A DNA stretch of 12,219 nucleotides from Acidobacteriota bacterium (GTDB taxonomy: Bacteria > Acidobacteriota > Terriglobia > 20CM-2-55-15). Location: NCBI GenBank assembly GCA_003222755.1, contig QHXA01000104.1, forward strand, positions 9,025 to 21,243, read 5' to 3'. The position numbers and the translations under genes were made by a program. Of this stretch, positions 7,701-12,219 are shown one piece after another (the stretch's first letter is position 1; every line of letters starts with the position of its first letter). The notes under the pieces were generated by a model that saw only the letters and a list, made by a program, of their open reading frames with translations, ran no database searches and was not told the origin of the DNA.

Positions 7701-7787
7701 TAATTCGGGGTCAGACGTATAAATCACCTAATTACGACCAAAAAAGTTGATGTAATTAGGTGATTTATACGTCTGACCCCCGAATTA
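7701..7787. repeat. Near-perfect long inverted repeat filling the degP-acyltransferase spacer
   Basis: The left arm 7701-7735 is the reverse complement of the right arm 7752-7787, with a single extra C in the right arm (CCCCC against GGGG). The 16-nt loop is 7736-7751. The structure starts 3 nt beyond the degP stop and ends 6 nt before the acyltransferase ATG. Transcribed, it would form a very stable hairpin without a U-tract. Candidates are a REP-like or MITE-like palindrome of the kind mobilised by IS200-like (RAYT) transposases, an mRNA-stabilising or attenuating hairpin, or a factor-assisted terminator for degP. No transposase is present nearby. Whether the sequence recurs in the genome cannot be seen from one window. 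Confidence 0.9.
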
Positions 7788-7789
7788 CA

Positions 7790-9334
7790 TTACGGGATCG
7801 TCAGCGGCACAAACCCCGAGCGGTACTGCCCGCCCCGTTGCTGCAACACCATGAACGCGACTTCCTGGCCGGCCTTCAAATTCTTTTCAATTCGCCTGAA
7901 GTCGTCGACGTTCTTGATGTCATATCGCTGATTGCCGGCAACGATACGCGTGATGATCGTGCCGCGTGTAATACCCGCGTCATCTGCGGCACTGTCCGGA
8001 TCAACGGCCGAAACATACACCCCATCCTGAGACGGCAATCGCAATTGCCGAACCATGTCGGAAGTAATGTCTTGGATACGGATGCCCAGACGTGCGGGCG
8101 TTGTTTCACCCTGATCGTTTCGTTCGCCGCCATTCTCGCGCCCGGTGCCGTTGGCTTGCAGCACTTCAGCGCGATCAGCGATCGTGACAGGCAGAGTCAT
8201 TTCCTTGCCTTCGCGGTTGATCTTGATGCGCACGGTCTTTCCAACAGGAGTATTTCCGATGACATCCAGGAGGACAGAACTGCTGGTTATCGGTGTGCCG
8301 TCGATTTCAGTGATGACATCGCCTTCGCGCACTCCGGCTTTCGCGGCGGGCAATCCTGGGCTAACCGATTCCACAACCACGCCGCAGTCCGACTTGAGGC
8401 CCATCGCACGGCAAAGCGCCGGGTTCCTTCCACCGTCGTAGGAGATGCCGATGCCGCCACGTGTCACTTTCCCGCTCTGCACGAGCTGGTTGTATACCTT
8501 CACGGCCGCATTCGACGGCAAGGCAAAACCAAGCCCTGCAGACTGCCGGGTTTCAGAAATGATGGCGGTGTTGATACCGATCACTTCCCCGGCCATATTC
8601 ACTAGGGGGCCCCCGCTATTGCCAGGATTGATGGCTGCATCGGTCTGCAAGAAACTCTGGAAAGCTCGCGTACCGCCGCCGGGCAGAGTATCGCGGCCTT
8701 TCGCGCTGATGATCCCGTGTGTGACGGTGTGATCCAGAGTAAATGGGCTGCCGATCGCGAGCACCCAATCACCGACCTTTACCGACTCGGAATTGCCCAT
8801 CTTCGCAACAGGCAAGTCACGGCCGGCCTCGATTCGAATCACCGCAAGATCTGTTTCCTCGTCGCTGCCGATGACTTTGGCCTGATACTCAGACTTGTCT
8901 TCCAGGCGGACTGTGATCTTCGTGGCCTTATCGACCACGTGATGATTCGTCAGAATATAGCCCGCCCTATCGACGATGAATCCGGTGCCGAGACTGCGTA
9001 CCTTCTCATTACGGTCCGGCAGGTCGGGGGCGCCGAAGAAATTGAAGAAATCGAACGGATCAAATTGTCTGGGATCCTGATTGCGGTTGCGCTCGCTACG
9101 GTTCCGCGTCGGATTCTCGGGAGCGGCTTCGGTACTGATGTTCACGACGGCCGGCGCCAAGTTTGCGGCGATTTGCGAGAACGTATTGGACAACGAAACC
9201 GGATCGGGAATGACAATGGCCTGTGCTTTCTGTTCGCCCGCTTTGACCCCACCGGAGACGATAGTCCCTATCACAACACCGATCGTGAGTGTCGCAAGAA
9301 TCAAGGTGAGATAAAGCAATCGCTTCTTTGTCAT
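7790..9334 (-). CDS. degP: Periplasmic serine protease of the DegP/HtrA family
   Basis: This envelope protease/chaperone degrades misfolded exported proteins. The 514-residue product has the full DegP-like architecture. A signal peptide or membrane anchor at about 6-28 precedes a trypsin-like domain with His132 (TNHHVVDKA), Asp162 (DEETDLAVI) and Ser240 (INPGNSGGPL), then two PDZ domains at about 292-388 and 413-505. The LA loop is Phe-rich (FDPFDFFNFFG, 91-101). The only two cysteines, Cys308 and Cys317, flank the start of PDZ1. The ATG at 9334 has AAAGGAAA about 9-11 nt upstream. A TATAAT lies at 9377-9372. The symbol is a family-level label; DegQ or MucD are equally possible. Confidence 0.95.
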   Translation of the reverse strand: MTKKRLLYLTLILATLTIGVVIGTIVSGGVKAGEQKAQAIVIPDPVSLSNTFSQIAANLAPAVVNISTEAAPENPTRNRSERNRNQDPRQFDPFDFFNFFGAPDLPDRNEKVRSLGTGFIVDRAGYILTNHHVVDKATKITVRLEDKSEYQAKVIGSDEETDLAVIRIEAGRDLPVAKMGNSESVKVGDWVLAIGSPFTLDHTVTHGIISAKGRDTLPGGGTRAFQSFLQTDAAINPGNSGGPLVNMAGEVIGINTAIISETRQSAGLGFALPSNAAVKVYNQLVQSGKVTRGGIGISYDGGRNPALCRAMGLKSDCGVVVESVSPGLPAAKAGVREGDVITEIDGTPITSSSVLLDVIGNTPVGKTVRIKINREGKEMTLPVTIADRAEVLQANGTGRENGGERNDQGETTPARLGIRIQDITSDMVRQLRLPSQDGVYVSAVDPDSAADDAGITRGTIITRIVAGNQRYDIKNVDDFRRIEKNLKAGQEVAFMVLQQRGGQYRSGFVPLTIP

Positions 9335-9371
9335 GACTGAATATTTCCTTTCAGAAGGTGCACTGTCGGAG

Positions 9372-9377
9372 ATTATA
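9372..9377 (-). promoter_or_regulatory. Possible -10 element for degP
   Basis: The minus strand reads TATAAT here, about 38 nt before the degP ATG, in the 91-nt gap after the aminotransferase. At 17-nt spacing the -35 position is GAAATT, a poor match to TTGACA, so this rests on the -10 and its position alone. An extracytoplasmic-stress sigma factor could instead control degP. Confidence 0.35.
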
Positions 9378-9425
9378 CAACTGTAGTGGCGGTTAATTTC
9401 GCCAAAGGCGCTTCATAGAGCGGCC

Positions 9426-10606
9426 CTACAGAGTCATTTTTGACGCAACGTGACCCGTTTGGGTGTGCAACTTTGCTAACCGTTCTTCTGCAGCTCGTAG
9501 CGTTTCTTCCTTCTTACAAAATGTGAATCGGATGATGTCTTTCCCTGCGGCCGGCTCGCTAAAGAAGCTACTGCCAGGCACGGTAGCCACACCGACCTGC
9601 TTGACCATGAATTTTGCAAATTCGACATCATTGGGATATCCCCACTTTCCGATGTCGCACATGATGTAGTACGCCCCTTTAGGAAGCATCGGATTGAGCC
9701 CGGCTTCGTTCAGTCGCGCCGCTGCTGGTAGTGCGCAGCCAGATCGGCATAGTAGGTATCCGGCAACCGGAGAGCAATGGCTCCAGCTTCCTGCAGCGGA
9801 GCGGGCGCGCCGACGGTGACGAAGTCGTGCATTTTCCGGATCGCGCCAGTGATTCCCGGCGGCGCGAGGATATAGCCGACCCGCCATCCCGTGACACTGT
9901 AGGTTTTGGACATTCCGTTGACGACGATCGTGCGCTCGCGCATGCCATCGAGGGTGATGGGGGAGACATGTTTGGCGCTGTCATAAATAATGTGTTCATA
10001 GATCTCGTCCGTAATTGCCAGGACGTCCCACTTCTGGCAGAGATCGGCGATGATTTGAAGCTCGTCGCGGCTAAACACCTTTCCCGTTGGATTGTTGGGC
10101 GTATTAATAATGATGGCTTTCGTGTTGTTGTTGAAAGCGGCAGCAAGTTCGTTTTCGTCGAAAGACCAATCCGGCCGGCGAAGCTGCACGTATCGAGGCG
10201 TAGCGCCGGAAATAATCGCATCCGGCCCGTAGTTTTCGTAGAACGGTTCGAAAACGATAACCTCGTCTCCCGGATTTATCACCGCGAGCAACACATCGAT
10301 CATGGCCTCCGTCGAGCCGCACGACACGGTGATCTCGCGCTCCGGATCAACCTCGATTCCCAAAAATTTCTTTGTCTTATACACGAGCGCATCGCGGAAA
10401 CTCTTCGCTCCCCAAGTAATCGCATACTGGTTGACGTCCGCGAAAATGGCTTCGGCGGCGGCTTTCTTCAAAATCTCGGGCGCGGCGAAGTCGGGAAAAC
10501 CCTGCGAGAGATTGATGGCATTGTGCTCCATCGCCAGGCGTGTCATCTCACGAATGACCGACTCCGTGAATTGCGCCGCTTTAAATGAAATGGGTTTGTT
10601 GAACAT
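9426..10606 (-). pseudogene. Class I/II PLP-dependent aminotransferase, disrupted by a frameshift
   Basis: Fold type I aminotransferase (COG0436-like, resembling methionine/kynurenine aminotransferases such as YbdL). The N-terminal part reads from ATG 10606 to a TGA at 9712-9710 (298 residues). It contains SQGFPDF (34-40), the substrate-loop FEPFYENYGP, NTPNNPTGK (168-176), TDEIYEH (199-205) and the PLP lysine Lys234 in SKTYSVTGWRVGY. The C-terminal part continues in another frame (LNEAGLNP, LPKGAYYIM, then IRFTFCKKEETL with the carboxylate-binding Arg) to the TAG at 9428-9426. Compared with my recollection of the family pattern RDxxxxxLNE, about five residues are missing after RRD, consistent with loss of some 16 nt at about 9712-9716. 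The rest is intact, so the lesion is recent or an assembly error. SD AGGTAAG abuts the start; the coiled-coil gene lies 9 nt upstream. Confidence 0.85.
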
Positions 10607-10615
10607 CTTACCTGT

Positions 10616-11377
10616 CTATGATGCGGCCGATCTCGGGAGCGGAGCACGAAGTTTTAGGCCAAATGCTTCTATAGCCCGTTCAAGTGAAGCGATGAGGAAG
10701 TCGAGAGCATCGGCTTTAAACGTTGGGGCGGCATAAATCGCGCCGACTGTTTTGCCACGAACCGAGATGGTTCGGAAATAAGACTCCGGATCGGTCGTGC
10801 CCTGGGAAATGATCGTGGGAAAAGCTCCGTTCCCCCTGCTTTTCCACAACGCAAGGCCATCGGCTTTCGTGATATAGAGCGCCAGACCCTGCGCAAAGGG
10901 CTCAGCCAACCGACGGAATCGCGAGAGCATCTCGGGTTGGGAAGACGCTTCGGAAAACTGCCGCTGCGCTTCAGCCAAAGTCTTCCATTCGTCGACTTGC
11001 GCCTGGAGTTTGGCGCGTTCGGCCGACCATTCGTCCTGTAGTTGAGTCATGGCGGCTTCGAATCTCGTGCGTTCCTCCGCCGCTTCATTTCTGGCCTGAG
11101 TTGTCGCCGCCTCGATCCTTTGGGTCAACTGCTGCGCCAGTTCGGCCGTGACCTGCTGTCGGGTTTCTTTCTTCACTTCTTCAATGACGCGCTCGAGCTG
11201 AAGCTGGGCCGCGGAGGTTCCCATGGTCTCGGCATCGCGAGTAGCCGCTTGAAGCCGAATCTGGAACTCCTGCTCCAAAGTTTCCCGGGTCTCTTCAACC
11301 AGCCGGTCCAGTTCCGTTGTCAGCGCTGGGGAAAGCGCTTCCAGCACCCGATCCAACGCCTCCGTTTTCACATTCAT
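10616..11377 (-). CDS. Uncharacterised coiled-coil protein with GAF-like C-terminal domain
   Basis: A 253-residue cytoplasmic protein with no signal peptide. Residues about 20-145 are rich in Glu, Gln, Ala and Arg and predict as a long coiled coil. Residues about 148-245 form a compact mixed domain (RFRRLAEPFAQGLALYITKA, then GAFPTIISQGTTDPESYFRT, then VRGKTVGAIYAAPTFKADAL) resembling a GAF-type sensory fold. I recall similar proteins in Acidobacteriota, but no function is known to me. No catalytic or DNA-binding motif is visible, so the domain assignment is inference. The ATG at 11377 has a strong Shine-Dalgarno, GGGAGGG, 8 nt upstream. The gene starts an apparent operon with the aminotransferase and is divergent from ssrA. 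Confidence 0.85.
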   Translation of the reverse strand: MNVKTEALDRVLEALSPALTTELDRLVEETRETLEQEFQIRLQAATRDAETMGTSAAQLQLERVIEEVKKETRQQVTAELAQQLTQRIEAATTQARNEAAEERTRFEAAMTQLQDEWSAERAKLQAQVDEWKTLAEAQRQFSEASSQPEMLSRFRRLAEPFAQGLALYITKADGLALWKSRGNGAFPTIISQGTTDPESYFRTISVRGKTVGAIYAAPTFKADALDFLIASLERAIEAFGLKLRAPLPRSAAS

Positions 11378-11403
11378 TGAGGTACCCTCCCACGAAACCC
11401 CGG

Positions 11404-11409
11404 ATTATA
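11404..11409 (-). promoter_or_regulatory. Possible -10 element for the coiled-coil protein gene
   Basis: The minus strand reads TATAAT about 27 nt before the ATG at 11377, which predicts a leader of about 20 nt containing the GGGAGGG ribosome-binding site. The -35 position at 17-nt spacing (CAAACG) is poor. It overlaps the -35 of the divergent ssrA promoter, so the two polymerase sites would compete. Confidence 0.4.
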
Positions 11410-11429
11410 CCGCAAGGCCGAATAGGCGT

Positions 11430-11458
11430 TTGACATCGCGCCGCCCTCCACCTATATA
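11430..11458 (+). promoter_or_regulatory. Sigma-70-type promoter of ssrA
   Basis: A perfect TTGACA at 11430-11435, a 17-nt spacer and TATATA at 11453-11458. Transcription would begin near 11465, leaving about 11 nt to be removed by RNase P to form the tmRNA 5' end at 11477. This is the best promoter in the window. Confidence 0.8.
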
Positions 11459-11476
11459 AAGAGGTATCTTTCCAAA

Positions 11477-11828
11477 GGGGGCGCACCGGTTTCGACGGGG
11501 ACGAAGAAGTAGAAGATGCATACCGAGGCCCATGACCTCGTAAAAACGTGGAAACTAATTAACTGCTGACTATCAGCCAGCATTAGCTGCTTAACACCAG
11601 CTAACGTCCTTGACTAATTCGCCTGTAGGTTGGTTAAAGGGCGTCACTTCATGCAGGATAGCCTCAAGCCGCTGGCCCGGCAGCCGAAGGCGAAACTCAA
11701 CGGGCTGGTGCCCCTGCTCGCTTGCAGGTTCCTTCAGGTAGGGGCATGAGACAAAATTGGAACCTGACAAGTATGTAGACTCTTCTGCGGAACGTTTTCG
11801 GACGCGGGTTCGATTCCCGCCGCCTCCA
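11477..11828 (+). ncRNA. ssrA: Transfer-messenger RNA (tmRNA)
   Basis: tmRNA, with SmpB and EF-Tu, rescues stalled ribosomes and tags the nascent peptide for proteolysis. The 5' acceptor strand GGGGGCG (11477-11483) pairs with CGCCTCC (11821-11827), with one G-U pair. The conserved 5' region CACCGGTTTCGACGGGGAC and the T arm GCGGG-TTCGATT-CCCGC are typical, as is the CGAGG/CCTCG hairpin around 11524-11540. A tag frame ends ALAA-stop at 11594. The length of 352 nt is normal, and it is a one-piece rather than a permuted tmRNA. The genome does not encode the 3' CCA: discriminator A11828 is followed by TCG, so CCA must be added by the nucleotidyltransferase. Confidence 0.97.
11565..11594 (+). other. 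tmRNA proteolysis-tag reading frame
   Basis: The frame GCT-GAC-TAT-CAG-CCA-GCA-TTA-GCT-GCT-TAA encodes ADYQPALAA. It is preceded by TAACT, the expected type of resume-codon context (compare TAGTC before GCA in E. coli). The ALAA terminus is the ClpXP-type degron. The resume codon is inferred from position: an in-frame TAA lies three codons upstream of GCT, which excludes a much longer tag. Confidence 0.8.
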
Positions 11829-11854
11829 TCGTAGAATCAATAATTTAGACCGAG

Positions 11855-11880
11855 AAAGTGACCATATTTTGGTCACTTTT
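11855..11880 (+). terminator. Intrinsic terminator of ssrA, possibly bidirectional
   Basis: A 9-bp perfect stem AAAGTGACC (11855-11863) / GGTCACTTT (11871-11879) with a 7-nt loop, running into TTTT. It lies 27 nt after the tmRNA 3' end. Read on the minus strand it also forms a hairpin about 20 nt after the stop of the convergent unknown gene, flanked by AAAA and followed by CTTTCTC, so it may serve both. Confidence 0.85.
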
Positions 11881-11925
11881 CATCATGTTTCAGCATGGTT
11901 TAGTCACCTTTTTGGTCACCCTTTT
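11871..11925. repeat. Three short direct repeats GGTCAC(C/T)-T-tract
   Basis: GGTCACTTTT at 11871-11880, AGTCACCTTTTT at 11902-11913 and GGTCACCCTTTT at 11914-11925. The first is the 3' half of the ssrA terminator; the other two encode, on the minus strand, the C-terminal KGD-QKGD of the unknown protein. They may derive from duplication of the terminator arm into the gene end. Confidence 0.5.
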
Positions 11926-12219
11926 CGTCCGCCTGGTAGTTCCGCAGATACTGACTGACGTGCATTCCACGTATTTCGGACGGGTCGAGTCCCTCGGGTC
12001 GTTTGCATTCCGACTTCTTAAGCTCGTCTTCCCCGGCGATGATTACCTCTAAGTTAAGCGCGTTCCAAATTGTGATCGAGTAGCGCACGGTGTTTGGATC
12101 TTCAGCCGCAAAAACCCGTTGAATGCGGCACCCAGGTCCGAAGTCGAGACGCTCGACGAAACGCTGAAGGTTCTCGGGGTACACAATCTCAGATGGTCGC
12201 GTGAAAGTGTGAATTGCGT
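11900..12219 (-). CDS. Unrecognised protein, 5' end outside the window
   Basis: A minus-strand frame stays open from the window edge to a TAA at 11902-11900, giving about 105 codons. An internal GTG lies at 12184, but there is no stop upstream of it, and in-frame residues before it (HTFTRPSEIVYPENLQ) look protein-like. The visible part is hydrophilic, without membrane segments, and ends with the repeat EKGDQKGD. I recognise no family. It is convergent with ssrA and shares the hairpin at 11855-11880. The region next to a tmRNA 3' end is often accessory DNA, but no integrase or transposase is seen here. Moderately likely to be a real gene. Confidence 0.5.
   Translation of the reverse strand, partial: AIHTFTRPSEIVYPENLQRFVERLDFGPGCRIQRVFAAEDPNTVRYSITIWNALNLEVIIAGEDELKKSECKRPEGLDPSEIRGMHVSQYLRNYQADEKGDQKGD

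Noticed and set aside
7760..8605. 281-codon plus-strand open frame starting in the palindrome
   Set aside because: Antisense to degP; its first residues come only from the repeat arm.
9379..9425. Hairpins CGCC-TTT-GGCG and GGCG-N8-CGCC after the aminotransferase
   Set aside because: Stems are only 4 bp with no following T-tract; not enough to call a terminator.
9426..9887. 153-codon frame as an independent gene
   Set aside because: Only its downstream part is protein-like and it matches the aminotransferase C-terminus; the upstream part is the out-of-frame shadow of the N-terminal portion.
9731..10588. 285-codon plus-strand open frame
   Set aside because: Antisense to the aminotransferase, whose PLP and substrate motifs are unmistakable.

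Overview
The window looks like chromosomal, mostly core-gene sequence from a Gram-negative-type bacterium. A periplasmic DegP/HtrA protease and a secreted beta-rich protein imply an outer membrane. The LipM-like octanoyltransferase, the coiled-coil protein with a GAF-like C-terminus beside ssrA, the base composition and the gene mix suggest Acidobacteriota. That assignment is inference, not shown by a marker sequence.

Layout. From right to left, thirteen genes (one of them broken) lie on the minus strand in one long co-directional series: coiled-coil/GAF-like protein, PLP aminotransferase (frameshifted), DegP-type protease, lipoyl-pathway acyltransferase, hrcA, grpE, dnaJ, prmA, rsmE, a putative outer-membrane protein, lepB, an overlooked 41-codon ORF, and carA (3' end outside the window). 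At the right end ssrA (tmRNA) is transcribed divergently on the plus strand, from a near-consensus promoter and with a clear intrinsic terminator. Beyond it, an unrecognised minus-strand reading frame enters from outside the window.

How the genes fit together. hrcA, grpE and dnaJ are the heat-shock repressor and DnaK co-chaperones. With prmA and rsmE they reproduce the Bacillus-type order hrcA-grpE-(dnaK)-dnaJ-prmA-rsmE, but dnaK is missing. DegP, tmRNA, LepB and the chaperones all serve protein quality control or export. carA (carbamoyl phosphate synthesis) and the lipoyl acyltransferase are metabolic. Junctions from the acyltransferase to carA are tight (overlaps up to a 43-nt gap, apart from the smORF filling lepB-carA), consistent with a long operon or overlapping operons.

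Most notable points: (1) a 41-codon ORF fills the lepB-carA gap exactly, its start overlapping the lepB stop (TGATG) and its stop overlapping the carA start (ATGA), and its sequence can also fold as a three-way junction; (2) a near-perfect 35/36-nt inverted repeat occupies almost the whole degP-acyltransferase spacer and creates a false N-terminal extension of the acyltransferase; (3) the aminotransferase has a frameshift best explained by loss of about 16 nt; (4) the DegP homologue has only two cysteines, nine residues apart in PDZ1; (5) dnaK and CIRCE are absent from the hrcA cluster. No CRISPR array, insertion sequence or defence system was seen. The window is mainly ordinary core genome with a few unusual junctions.
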